A stretch of 64,000 bases of DNA, taken from Rheinheimera tangshanensis (GTDB lineage Bacteria; Pseudomonadota; Gammaproteobacteria; Enterobacterales; Alteromonadaceae). The stretch's first letter is position 1, and the number at the start of each line of letters is the position of its first letter. Where the stretch lies: NCBI RefSeq assembly GCF_014645135.1, contig NZ_BMLH01000005.1, forward strand, positions 230,951 to 294,950. Direction: 5' to 3'. The position numbers and the translations under genes are program-made. The notes beneath the pieces were generated by a model. It searched no databases. It was not told the DNA's origin and worked only from the letters and a program-made list of their open reading frames with translations. Shown here piece by piece: positions 8,274 to 17,284 of this stretch.

Positions 8274-9107
8274 TTAAGGCTCTGGCCGCTCCCGCACAAA
8301 TACCGCAAAACGAGGTGTGCCTTTGTGAGTTAACCCACGGTATTGAAAAGTCACCAAACGCCCTATTGGCGGCGGGTTTTGACGTTCATCCAGACTAAAA
8401 CCTGAACCTAATTTAAAGCGACGACCATCAGGTAATTCCACCAATAAAGCCCCGAGCATGCCGCTAAATTGCCCCTTGCCCGGCAAATGTGCCACAACCC
8501 TGGCCTCCGCATCCTCCACCAGCTTTAGTTTTTGCAGATGACCGACTCTGCCACTTTGATAAAGCGCCTTTACATGATGCAACATCAACCCTTCGCCACC
8601 TTCGCTGACAACCTGCTTTAACAGCTGTTCAAGTTCTGCTTTGCTCTGCAGTTGCTGTTGGGGGATCAGTTGTAGAAAAGTCGAATCCGGTAGTTGCTGC
8701 TGCAAAAACTGCAAGCGTTCGGTAAAGGTGCCGGGATGTTCTGGCGCATCAAATACCATCAGGCGAATCGTCTGCCAGTGAACGTCTGTTGAACTATGCT
8801 GTAAAGCCTGCATCACCTGTTGAAACTGCCCCCGCCCAGCCCACAACTCGGCATCAAGCGCAAAAGCAGGTAACTGTTTTCGTAAAGGCTCTGGCAGCTT
8901 AATCCATTGCCCGCTGCGGCTACGTAATTGATGGCCATCCCAAAAGGCCCGCACACCGTCCAGTTTCTCACTGATCCAAAAATCAGCCACTGCGTCTTGC
9001 TGCTGATAGGAATTAGCTAACTGTAACTGGGGTAAGGTTTCAAGGCCAAAAGCCGGCACAGTCGCCAACATAGCCGTACAACACAGTGACAAATACAAAG
9101 TTCGCAT
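8274..9107 (-). CDS. ligE: Periplasmic-type ATP-dependent DNA ligase (LigE-like)
   Basis: A minimal ATP-dependent DNA ligase that would seal nicks through an enzyme-AMP intermediate. Motif I is ISEKLDGVRAFWDG with nucleophilic Lys48; later ligase motifs include ALDAELW (motif III-like), EGLMLHH (motif IV-like) and LQKLKLV (motif V). An oligonucleotide-binding domain follows (GKGQFSGMLGALLVELPDG). The first about 21 residues form a signal peptide, as in Lig E enzymes of Haemophilus, Neisseria and Alteromonadales, which suggests action on periplasmic DNA, for example during DNA uptake. No competence genes are adjacent. Confidence 0.88.
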   Translation of the reverse strand: MRTLYLSLCCTAMLATVPAFGLETLPQLQLANSYQQQDAVADFWISEKLDGVRAFWDGHQLRSRSGQWIKLPEPLRKQLPAFALDAELWAGRGQFQQVMQALQHSSTDVHWQTIRLMVFDAPEHPGTFTERLQFLQQQLPDSTFLQLIPQQQLQSKAELEQLLKQVVSEGGEGLMLHHVKALYQSGRVGHLQKLKLVEDAEARVVAHLPGKGQFSGMLGALLVELPDGRRFKLGSGFSLDERQNPPPIGRLVTFQYRGLTHKGTPRFAVFVRERPEP

Positions 9108-9364
9108 TGGTTTGCCCTCCTTGTTGTGTTCCGGTTTTAACTGTAGCTCGTTTTATTTGAAAATAAAGTGTTAACAAAAATGCACTATTTTAGTGCTGAA
9201 TTGAACAGGAAAAGTACATTAAGGTATTGATCAGCCATAAAAAACTGAAGCAACCACACTAGATTTACCAATAAAATCAAATAATTGACATCAGACTGTC
9301 ATAGCTGGGTACAGATACTGCTTCTGGTATTTGAATTGTTCGTGAAGCCGTTTGGGAGTCGAGT

Positions 9365-10636
9365 ATGGTTCAGCTTTATTTACGCCAACATCCACAACGT
9401 GACCTGCTGGAGCAAGAGTTGCAACAGCGCTTTTTCCCGGCTCTGGATTCCCCTTGCCAGCTCTGCCAGTTTGTACTGACCTTATCCAGTGTTTCACGTA
9501 CTGCTGAATACCAGGCTATGCACCAGTTAGCTCAGCAACATGGCAAAACCCTTGAACCACATGAACAAGACTGCAATCTGCAGTTGGGCACTAGCTGGTT
9601 ACGCTGGGAGAGGCACAACGAATTTTCGACTTATACTTTTATTCGCAGTGGTGTAGCGGCCAGCTTATTTTGTGATCCGCAGGACTTAGTACCGGACAAC
9701 GAATGGTTTGCCAGCTTACCGGGGCAGCTGTTCCGGGTGGTGCAGCTGAGTATAGTGCAGCCAGCTCAACTGGCACACCAAGACCCTGCCACTCTTTTTG
9801 TCAGTGAGCATTTGATCAGCAGTATGGTATTTAACGGCAAAGCCAGAATTTGGACGGACTTTCGTAAACACAACGAAGGGGCGGGTCGCATGTTAGTGCT
9901 GGATCATGGTTTGAGCCGCAGTGCTTTAGGTGCTTTGGTTCAACAACTGTTCGATTTAGGCAACTACCGCAAGCTGGCGCTTTTGGCCTGGCCTTATTGC
10001 AAGCTGGCGCTGCATCAATTGCCACAGCAAGAACAACAACTGGCGGTGATCACCTCACGTATAGAGCAAAAACAAGGCAATGACGAGCAGTTGTTGGATG
10101 AGTTAATTCAGTTAGCTGCACAGACCGAACATCAAATCTCGGAAAACAGCAGCAGATTACAAGCCAGTCATGCCTATTACCAGTTGACACTGGACAGGCT
10201 CAAAAGTCTGGATGAACAGCCTGTCGAAGGACTGCTGTCATTACAGCACTTTACCGAGCGGCGTTTAACACCGGCCTGGCGTACCGCTCAGTCCGTGCTG
10301 AAACGTCAGCAGCACCTGGCAGAGCGTTTAGGCCGTTCCACCGAATTACTCCGTACTCAAATCAACTTAAAGCTGGCCTGGCAAAACCAAACGCTGCTGG
10401 CTTCGATGGATAAAAGAGCGCATTTGCAACTAAAACTACAAAGTGCGGTTGAACGTTTGTCAGTGGTTGCCATCAGCTACTACTCATTGCAACTATTAAC
10501 CAAAGCTCAGCAAGCCATACTGCACTGGTTGCCACAATGGCCAGCTAAAACCATAGAGTCCATTAGTATCCCGCTGGTGGTGGCTATGGTGCTATGGTAT
10601 TTCTGGCATTTACGGAAAAAGTTGGCTCAGCATTAA
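9365..10636 (+). CDS. DUF3422 family membrane-anchored protein
   Basis: A 423-residue protein that matches my recollection of DUF3422: N-terminal cytoplasmic domain with WLRWERHNEFSTYTFIR and the phrase ARIWTDFRKHNEGAGRMLV, a long alpha-helical middle part, and two hydrophobic segments close to the C-terminus (VVAISYYSLQLL and SIPLVVAMVLWYFWH) separated by a short loop. The ATG at 9365 follows GGGAG. Molecular function is unknown. It is the only plus-strand gene between the ligase and uracil phosphoribosyltransferase genes and appears monocistronic. Confidence 0.8.
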   Translation: MVQLYLRQHPQRDLLEQELQQRFFPALDSPCQLCQFVLTLSSVSRTAEYQAMHQLAQQHGKTLEPHEQDCNLQLGTSWLRWERHNEFSTYTFIRSGVAASLFCDPQDLVPDNEWFASLPGQLFRVVQLSIVQPAQLAHQDPATLFVSEHLISSMVFNGKARIWTDFRKHNEGAGRMLVLDHGLSRSALGALVQQLFDLGNYRKLALLAWPYCKLALHQLPQQEQQLAVITSRIEQKQGNDEQLLDELIQLAAQTEHQISENSSRLQASHAYYQLTLDRLKSLDEQPVEGLLSLQHFTERRLTPAWRTAQSVLKRQQHLAERLGRSTELLRTQINLKLAWQNQTLLASMDKRAHLQLKLQSAVERLSVVAISYYSLQLLTKAQQAILHWLPQWPAKTIESISIPLVVAMVLWYFWHLRKKLAQH

Positions 10637-10783
10637 AACATTTAGTTACGTTACCGGTTTCAAACCACACTGTATCCATTCGCTGTCACAGCGACAGTCA
10701 GCAGGCTTCACACAGCAATAGATGATTGAGCAGCCCTTTACAGTGAGATAGCCTCCGCCTGCCTGTTTCCCGGCAACCTTCGC

Positions 10784-11437
10784 TCAGAGCTTGGGGCCAA
10801 AACACAGGTCACCAGCATCCCCAAGGCCCGGCACTATATAAGCCTGCTCGTTCAGACGCTGGTCCAGGGCACCTAACCACAGATAACTGTTTTGCGGTAA
10901 ATGCTGACGCAAGGCATCCACCCCTTCGGGCGCAGCAATAGCTGCAACTACATGAACTGAGCGAGGACTGGCCTGACTTGCGATCAGTTGCCAGACCTTA
11001 AGTAACGATCCGCCTGTCGCCAGCATAGGGTCTATTAAAATCAGATCACGGCCAGTTAAATCCGGCAAAGCAGCGTAGTTCATGCGGACCTCCAGTTGTT
11101 CTGCACTGTCGCCCTCAACCCGATAAGCACCGATAAAACCGCTGTCCGCCTCGTCAAAAGCGTTGGCAAAGCCCTGATAAAAGGCTAAACCAGCCCTTAG
11201 CACAGTCACCAGTACAGGAGGCTGGGTTGGGACCTCTATCTGGGTTGAGCCCAGCACAGTGTGCACTTCAACCTGATGCACAGGCAAAGTTTTTGCCAGT
11301 TCTGCAGCCAGTAAAAAACCCAGGCGTTCTAAATTAAACTTAAAACGCAGTCTGTCTTTTTGTACGTGCGGATCACGCAGTTGTAATAAAATGCTGTGCA
11401 CTAACCCAGGATATAAATTCAGTTGAAACAGATTCAT
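10784..11437 (-). CDS. upp: Uracil phosphoribosyltransferase
   Basis: Converts uracil plus PRPP to UMP in pyrimidine salvage. The PRPP-binding loop LILIDPMLATGGSLLK and the C-terminal uracil-binding segment IVPGLGDAGDLCFGPKL are clear, as is VTVLRAGLAFYQGF. Start placed at ATG 11437 (MNLFQLNLYP), giving 217 residues, close to the usual about 210. A longer in-frame start at 11542 would add 35 residues unlike the family. No uracil permease gene is adjacent. It is divergent from the MtfA-like gene. Confidence 0.88.
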   Translation of the reverse strand: MNLFQLNLYPGLVHSILLQLRDPHVQKDRLRFKFNLERLGFLLAAELAKTLPVHQVEVHTVLGSTQIEVPTQPPVLVTVLRAGLAFYQGFANAFDEADSGFIGAYRVEGDSAEQLEVRMNYAALPDLTGRDLILIDPMLATGGSLLKVWQLIASQASPRSVHVVAAIAAPEGVDALRQHLPQNSYLWLGALDQRLNEQAYIVPGLGDAGDLCFGPKL

Positions 11438-11577
11438 TCGCAGACCCGATCGTTGATTCGTCTGCAAAGGGTATAGTTTTTTTCCGCCAGGACGCAACTT
11501 GTTCTGCCAGTCTGGCCTTGAATTTATTAAGAGTGGCGCCATAACTGCTCAATGACAAAGCGACTGGAGCAGCTGCG

Positions 11578-12429
11578 GTGCCTTTATTGTTATTAATTGT
11601 GCTGACGTTAATAGTGTTAGCAGCGATATTTTTACCGCCTGTCTGGAGGCAATATCACCGGAACAAAATTCAGCAGCAGCCCTTTCCTGCTGCATGGCGA
11701 CAAATTTTAAAACACCGCATGCCTTATTTTCGTGCTTTACCCGCTGACTTGCAGCTGCAACTGAAAAAGTTGATCCAGGTTTTTGTCGCGGAAAAGCAAT
11801 TTGTAGGTTGTGCTGGCCTCACTGTTACTGACGAGATGAGAGTGACCATTGCGGCCCAGGCTTGTTTGTTGTTATTAAATAAACCCGCTCATTATTACCC
11901 TAAACTCAAGCAAATTCTGATTTATCCCGCCGCTTTTGTGGTACCAACACAGCAGGCTGATAACGCTGGTGTCGTCAGTGAAATGACACAAGTGCGATTG
12001 GGGGAGTCCTGGCAAACAGGTCAGATTATTTTGTCCTGGGTTGATACCTTAAAATCTGCCGCTATTTGTAACGATGGACATAATCTGGTGATCCATGAAT
12101 TTGCGCATCAATTGGATCAACTCAAAGGCCAAGCGACCGGAGCACCTCAACTCAGCAGCGCTCAGGCTTATAAAGAGTGGTCTTTGGTGTTATCCCGCGA
12201 ATATGAGCAATTACAAAAACAACTGGCGCTGGACTTACCAACCTTGTTTGATGCGTACGCAGCGACCAATCCGGCCGAATTCTTTGCGGTAATTTCCGAG
12301 GTATTTTTTGAACAACCTGATTTATTTGCCGCACAGCATGCAGCCTTGTACCAGCAGTTACGATCTTTTTACGCATTGGACCCGTTAAGCTGGGTTCAGA
12401 CTCATCCTGTCAATGCACCTCGTCCCTGA
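11578..12429 (+). CDS. mtfA: MtfA-like zinc metallopeptidase (M90)
   Basis: A 283-residue protein of the MtfA/DgsA anti-repressor family. The N-terminus is a hydrophobic membrane anchor (MPLLLLIVLTLIVLAAIFLP), then the catalytic domain with LVIHEFAHQLDQL carrying the HExxH zinc motif, and NPAEFFAVISEVFFE with the downstream Glu ligand. In E. coli MtfA binds the repressor Mlc and has aminopeptidase activity. Whether this one controls sugar uptake is unknown, and no PTS genes are nearby. The start is a GTG at 11578 preceded by GGAG. Confidence 0.85.
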   Translation: MPLLLLIVLTLIVLAAIFLPPVWRQYHRNKIQQQPFPAAWRQILKHRMPYFRALPADLQLQLKKLIQVFVAEKQFVGCAGLTVTDEMRVTIAAQACLLLLNKPAHYYPKLKQILIYPAAFVVPTQQADNAGVVSEMTQVRLGESWQTGQIILSWVDTLKSAAICNDGHNLVIHEFAHQLDQLKGQATGAPQLSSAQAYKEWSLVLSREYEQLQKQLALDLPTLFDAYAATNPAEFFAVISEVFFEQPDLFAAQHAALYQQLRSFYALDPLSWVQTHPVNAPRP

Positions 12430-12597
12430 AGTAGTGGCTTTGTTGACTATATACTCTGGACTCACTCAACTGGCGTTTGCCTGCAACGCCTCTGACTTTG
12501 GGTATAACAGCCCCTTACTGACATAAAAAAGTCGACCCGATAGCGCCATTGCGTAATAATGACGGCCATTTTTGAGCAAGCAGCGGATAAACAAACA

Positions 12598-13080
12598 ATG
12601 CAAATCACTAAAGATACCGTGGTTCAGTTCCACTACACCTTATCAGACGAAACAGCTGTGTTAGAAAACTCCAGAAGTCAGGACCCGGTTTTATATCTGC
12701 AAGGTCATGGCAACCTGATTGAAGGTTTAGAAAAGGCGATGGAAGGTCATCAGGCTGGTGATAAATTTCAGGTGACTTTAGCTCCGGCAGACGCCTATGG
12801 TGAACGCACTGAAGACGCGATTCAAAGTGTTCAGGTTAAACACCTGATGGGCGCTAAAAAGTGGAAACCAGGTATGGTGGCTGTGGTGAACACAGAACAA
12901 GGTCAGCGCCAGGTCACTGTAGTTAAAGTCGGTATGTTTAAAGCAGAAGTAGACACTAACCACCCATTAGCAGGTAAAACCTTAAGTTTTGATATCGATG
13001 TGATAGATGTTCGTGCAGCCTCTGCAGAAGAAATTGAACACGGTCATGCCCATGGTGTTGGTGGTCATCACCACCATTAA
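12598..13080 (+). CDS. slyD: SlyD-type FKBP peptidyl-prolyl isomerase
   Basis: A 160-residue FKBP-family prolyl isomerase/chaperone. The FKBP half-domain begins VVQFHYTLSDE, includes LIEGLEKAMEGHQAGDKF, is interrupted by an insert-in-flap region (AYGERTEDAIQSV to FKAEVDTNHPLAGKTL), and resumes with LSFDIDVIDVR. The C-terminal tail GHAHGVGGHHHH is a short histidine-rich metal-binding tail, shorter than that of E. coli SlyD. Start chosen at ATG 12598 (MQITKDTV); ATG 12559 is also in frame. A strong hairpin terminator follows. Confidence 0.88.
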   Translation: MQITKDTVVQFHYTLSDETAVLENSRSQDPVLYLQGHGNLIEGLEKAMEGHQAGDKFQVTLAPADAYGERTEDAIQSVQVKHLMGAKKWKPGMVAVVNTEQGQRQVTVVKVGMFKAEVDTNHPLAGKTLSFDIDVIDVRAASAEEIEHGHAHGVGGHHHH

Positions 13081-13098
13081 TCAGACTCTGCGCTAATA

Positions 13099-13133
13099 AA
13101 TTCAGTTCAGCCGATTTGAGGCTGAACTGAATT
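13099..13133 (+). terminator. Hairpin terminator after slyD
   Basis: A perfect 14-bp inverted repeat, AATTCAGTTCAGCC and its complement, with a 7-nt loop, 18 nt after the slyD stop. The downstream T-run is weak. Confidence 0.7.
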
Positions 13134-13201
13134 AAACCTTGTTCTGACACGATGCATTGGTTAGATTAACAATATGTTAAAGAAACCAAGGCATAGTACA
13201 G

Positions 13202-14044
13202 ATGCGATTTGTGTTGGCGCTGCTGGTACTGCTGTTGAGCAGTAACAGCTTAGCAAGTACAACCCAACCTTTGCTGAACTGGGCAACCAATACAGCGCCT
13301 CCTTTTCATATTGTCGGTGGAGCCTTTGACCAGCAGGGGATCTGTGATGCACTGGTACATAGCATTCAAAGACACTTGCCTCAGGTCAGACATCAAGTTT
13401 TTCTGATGCCACAAACCCGCATCCATCAGGCACTGAACAATAAAGAGCCTCTGTGTTTTCCTTGTATGATCCACAGAAATACCCCGACCGATACAGCAGT
13501 ATTCAGTCAGCCGACCCATTGGTACAGACCACAGGGTGTGATCACCCGTAAAGCCTTAGCGAATCATTTTTCTGAACAATTTGGCAGCCCGCTGGTGCTG
13601 GCGAGCTTGTTGGAAAATGAAACTTTTAAATTGGGTTTAGCCGCAGGTCGCCGATACGGCGAGCTGGAATCTATACTGGAGCCTTACCGCAACAATGGTT
13701 TAGTACGCTCTGGCGATGATGGCCCTGTGGCGTTGCTGAAAATGATCCAAAGTGGCCGAATTGATTTCACTCTTGATTACGACATTATTCTGACCTACCT
13801 GAAAAAAACCGCACCAGAGCAGGCAAAAGGTTTAGTTCACGTGCCTTTGGCTGAGCTAACGCAGCCTGTTGCCGGAGCTGTCGGCTGTAGCAACAGCAGA
13901 TGGGGACAACAACAGGTTGAACTTATCAATACAATATTGCCCAAAGTGAAAGCTGACCCGGAGTTTAGAAAAAGTCTTGAACTATGGTTTGATAGCCAGG
14001 TCTTGTTGCCTGATACAGAGGTCAAAGCAGAGAAAAAGCATTAA
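13202..14044 (+). CDS. Periplasmic solute-binding-like protein (SBP_bac_3 / TIGR02285-like)
   Basis: A 280-residue secreted protein with signal peptide MRFVLALLVLLLSSNSLAS. The start of the mature domain, LLNWATNTAPPFHI, is typical of family 3 solute-binding proteins, and FPCMIHRNTP and LKMIQSGRIDFTLDYD fit the same two-lobed fold. There are no ABC transporter partners. It may sense or bind a small solute, as orphan members in Alteromonadales and Shewanella do. An AAGG motif lies 12 nt before the ATG. Confidence 0.65.
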   Translation: MRFVLALLVLLLSSNSLASTTQPLLNWATNTAPPFHIVGGAFDQQGICDALVHSIQRHLPQVRHQVFLMPQTRIHQALNNKEPLCFPCMIHRNTPTDTAVFSQPTHWYRPQGVITRKALANHFSEQFGSPLVLASLLENETFKLGLAAGRRYGELESILEPYRNNGLVRSGDDGPVALLKMIQSGRIDFTLDYDIILTYLKKTAPEQAKGLVHVPLAELTQPVAGAVGCSNSRWGQQQVELINTILPKVKADPEFRKSLELWFDSQVLLPDTEVKAEKKH

Positions 14045-14136
14045 ATGGAAACAAATCAGTATGTTTGCTCAACAAAGTTCAACAAAATTCAGCTGCAAAT
14101 CCCACTTAGACCAGTTAAAATCGTGCCACATGGCAG

Positions 14137-17100
14137 ATGCCTGAACTCATGGATAAGAACTTGTCATCCCCATCAGATTTGAATCAAATGCAATTTGATA
14201 ACTACCGTGGCGAACGACCGTCAGCACAACCAGCACCAGAGGGTAAACCTCGCCGTCGCAGCCTTATCCCATCGCTGTTAGTTCTGCTTGTGCTTTCAGG
14301 CGCTGCATTGGTGGCCTATGAGCTGCATACAGCTCATTATCAGTCGACAGAAATTAGTCTTTATGCCAAAAAACTGACCTACCAACTGCAGTCAGGTGCG
14401 ACTGAACAGGTGTCTTATCCTATAGCCGGACCTTTTGACCAACGATTAGGGTATTCGAAGTTATCCAAATTTATTCCACGTTTGACTCAAAATAACTTTG
14501 TGATTGAACAACAAGCCGCCTTCTCACCTGAATTGCTGTTTTATACCCAGCTCGGTTTTTTTCCGCCTTATCGTGAAAAAGCTCAGGGCGGATTACTGAT
14601 TGGTGATTGCCGCAACGAAGAGTTGTTTTCCTTCGCTCATCCACAACGCGTCTACAGCCATCCGGCTGACGTCCCAGCTGTAGTGCGTAACAGCTTATTA
14701 TTTATAGAAAACCGTAAACTTTTAACCTCGCCTTCTCGCGCCAACCCCGCTGTTGACTGGCCACGTTTTATTATGGCCGCGGTTTCTCAGGTGACTAAGG
14801 TATTAAATCTGGAAGGGCAGTCCGCAGGCGGCAGTACCCTCGCGACTCAGATTGAGAAATACCGCCACTCACCTCAGGGCTTAACTCAAAGTTTTACCGA
14901 TAAGTTTCTACAAATGGTTTCGGGTTCGGTCCGTGCTTATCGCTACGGCGCTGATACATCCTTAACCCGGCACGAAGTTATACTGGACTACTTAAATTCA
15001 GTCCCCCTGTCTTCAGCTCCTGGTTTTGGTGAAGTACACGGTGTGGGTGATGCCTTGTGGGCTTGGTTTGGCACTGACTTTGGTCGTTTTAATCAGGTGT
15101 TAAACGCAGAACCCACTGAACAAAACAGAAGTTTAAGGGGCTTGGCTTTACGTCAGGTTTTAGCTCTGATGATAGCTCAGCGCCGTCCTTCGTATTACCT
15201 GCTGCAAGGCCATGATGATTTAGAGGAACTGACCAACAGCCATTTGCGGGTTTTGGCTAATGCTAAAGTGATAGACAAAGATTTGGCCGATTCGGCTATG
15301 TCACAGCGTCTATTATTTAAAGGTGGCAAAGCACCTGGTATTAAGCAGGATGCACAAACCCTCAAAGGCATCAACGTTGCCCGGGGACGTTTAGGTACGC
15401 TGCTGAACCAACAACTGTATGATTTAGACCGGCTGGATCTAACGGCCAAAGTATCGTTACATCATGAGCTACAACAAAAAGTCAGTCATTACCTCAATAG
15501 TCTGGCCTCCCCTGCTGTTGCGGAAAAAGTTGGGCTCTTAGGAGAAAGGCTGTTAAGTGCCAGCAACACAGACAAAGTTACGTACAGCTTTACTCTGTTT
15601 GAGAAGACGCCGAGCGGCAACAGAGTAAGGGTACAAACCGACAATACCGACCAGCCTTTTGATTTAAACGAAGGCAGTAAGCTGGAGTTAGGCTCCACAG
15701 CTAAATTGCGGGTTCTGACGACTTATCTGGAAATTGTCGCTGAATTGCACGACTCCTTTATCGATGAACTACCAGAAAATCTGCTGAACCTTGAGATAGC
15801 GCCTAACGATCATTTAACCCGCTGGGCAGCGACTTATATGGCACATACAGCAGACAGAGACTTGTCCAAAATGCTGGATGCAGCCTTACAGCGCACCTAC
15901 TCTGCATCACCTGCCGAACGCTTTTTTACCGGCGGTGGTTTGCAGGTGTTTAATAACTTCCAGAAAAAAGAAGACAGCAGAGTGCCGACTGTGCTGGAGT
16001 CATTAAAAGAATCTATTAACCTGCCCTTTGTCCGTCTGATGCGAGACATAGTGGCGTACAGCAGCAGCTACCAAACCGCTGGCAGTACTTCGTTGCTGTT
16101 AAAAAATGATAAAGATCCACGTCGCGAGGACTATTTACGTCGTTTTGCCGACAAAGAAGGCAGCTCTTTCCTGCAGCGTTTCTGGCGGAAATACCAGAAG
16201 AAAACTGAAGAAGACCGCTTAAGTACCTTCTTTGAAGGCTTAAAGCAAACACCGGATCGTCTGGCAGCAGTGCATCGTTATTTATTGCCGGACTCTGACT
16301 TTGCTAAATTCAGTGCTTTTCTGCAGCAGCGTCTGCCAGAAGAAAATCTGACAGTGAAAGATATAGATGAACTGTACAACAAGTACGGTCCGGGTAAGTT
16401 CAGTCTGATGGATCAAGGCTACATAGCCAAGGTTCACCCGCTGGAATTATGGTTACTGAGCTTTATGCAGAAAAACCCACAAGCCACCTTCAAAGAGGCT
16501 GTGGAGGCATCGGCAGAACAACGCCAGCAAGTGTACCGCTGGTTATTTAAAACCTCGAATCGTAGTGCCCGTGACACCCGTATCCGCATTATGTTGGAAG
16601 TCGAAGCCTTCCTCGACATTCACCAGCGCTGGAAAAAATTGGGTTATGCTTTTGACCACCTGGTGCCTTCTCTGGGTACAGCCCTGGGGAGCTCAGGTGA
16701 CAGACCCGCCTCTTTGGCGGAACTCATAGGTATTATCCAGAATGACGGCTTGTTGTTACCTACAGTCCGGGTAGATCAGCTACATTTTGCAGCCAATACG
16801 CCTTATGAAGTGAAGTTAAAATATCAGCCAGATGAAGCCAAAAGAGTAATGAAACCAGAGGTTGCCAGAGCGCTGCGTTTTGCCCTGTCGCAGGTGGCCG
16901 ATGGCGGCACTGCACGTCGTTTGCAAGGTTCGTTCACCAAAGCAGATGGTTCACCTTTGGTGATAGGTGGTAAAACAGGTACGGGTGACAACAAGATGGC
17001 AACTCAAGTGATCCGGGGACGTACAGTGCAGGCCACTACCATTAACCGTACTGCAACTTTTGTGTTTTATCTGGGCGAGAATCACTTTGGTACTCTGACG

Positions 17101-17223
17101 GCTTTTGTACCAGGTAAAGAGGCTGAGGACTTTAGTTTTACTTCAGCTTTACCACTGCAAGTCCTCAAAGGCATGGCGCCTATTCTGAATCCATATATCC
17201 AACAAGGTCAGCTGTGTCGTTAA
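14137..17223 (+). CDS. Class A penicillin-binding protein-like transglycosylase/transpeptidase
   Basis: A 1028-residue inner-membrane protein with a cytoplasmic Arg-rich N-terminus, one transmembrane segment (LIPSLLVLLVLSGAALVAY) and a large periplasmic part. The GT51 glycosyltransferase region is recognised by LLFIENRKLL (catalytic-type Glu) and SAGGSTLATQIEKY. The transpeptidase region has LGSTAKLR (SxxK), ESINLPFVRL (SxN) and VIGGKTGTGDN (KTG). It would polymerise and cross-link peptidoglycan. It diverges from canonical PBP1a/1b: the transglycosylase motifs are atypical and the spacing between SxN and KTG is long. Starts at 14137 or at Met5 (14149) are both possible. Confidence 0.78.
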   Translation: MPELMDKNLSSPSDLNQMQFDNYRGERPSAQPAPEGKPRRRSLIPSLLVLLVLSGAALVAYELHTAHYQSTEISLYAKKLTYQLQSGATEQVSYPIAGPFDQRLGYSKLSKFIPRLTQNNFVIEQQAAFSPELLFYTQLGFFPPYREKAQGGLLIGDCRNEELFSFAHPQRVYSHPADVPAVVRNSLLFIENRKLLTSPSRANPAVDWPRFIMAAVSQVTKVLNLEGQSAGGSTLATQIEKYRHSPQGLTQSFTDKFLQMVSGSVRAYRYGADTSLTRHEVILDYLNSVPLSSAPGFGEVHGVGDALWAWFGTDFGRFNQVLNAEPTEQNRSLRGLALRQVLALMIAQRRPSYYLLQGHDDLEELTNSHLRVLANAKVIDKDLADSAMSQRLLFKGGKAPGIKQDAQTLKGINVARGRLGTLLNQQLYDLDRLDLTAKVSLHHELQQKVSHYLNSLASPAVAEKVGLLGERLLSASNTDKVTYSFTLFEKTPSGNRVRVQTDNTDQPFDLNEGSKLELGSTAKLRVLTTYLEIVAELHDSFIDELPENLLNLEIAPNDHLTRWAATYMAHTADRDLSKMLDAALQRTYSASPAERFFTGGGLQVFNNFQKKEDSRVPTVLESLKESINLPFVRLMRDIVAYSSSYQTAGSTSLLLKNDKDPRREDYLRRFADKEGSSFLQRFWRKYQKKTEEDRLSTFFEGLKQTPDRLAAVHRYLLPDSDFAKFSAFLQQRLPEENLTVKDIDELYNKYGPGKFSLMDQGYIAKVHPLELWLLSFMQKNPQATFKEAVEASAEQRQQVYRWLFKTSNRSARDTRIRIMLEVEAFLDIHQRWKKLGYAFDHLVPSLGTALGSSGDRPASLAELIGIIQNDGLLLPTVRVDQLHFAANTPYEVKLKYQPDEAKRVMKPEVARALRFALSQVADGGTARRLQGSFTKADGSPLVIGGKTGTGDNKMATQVIRGRTVQATTINRTATFVFYLGENHFGTLTAFVPGKEAEDFSFTSALPLQVLKGMAPILNPYIQQGQLCR

Positions 17224-17229
17224 GTCTAA

Positions 17230-17279
17230 AGATCGAATCACATTGTTAACTGTTAACTGTTAACAATGTGATTCGATCT
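17230..17279. terminator. Bidirectional terminator: perfect 21-bp inverted repeat
   Basis: Arms at 17230-17250 and 17259-17279 are perfectly complementary, with an 8-nt loop. The centre contains three tandem TGTTAAC-type units. It lies in the 61-bp gap between the convergent PBP-like and GGDEF-EAL genes, so it can stop both transcripts. Confidence 0.85.
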
Positions 17280-17284
17280 CATTT

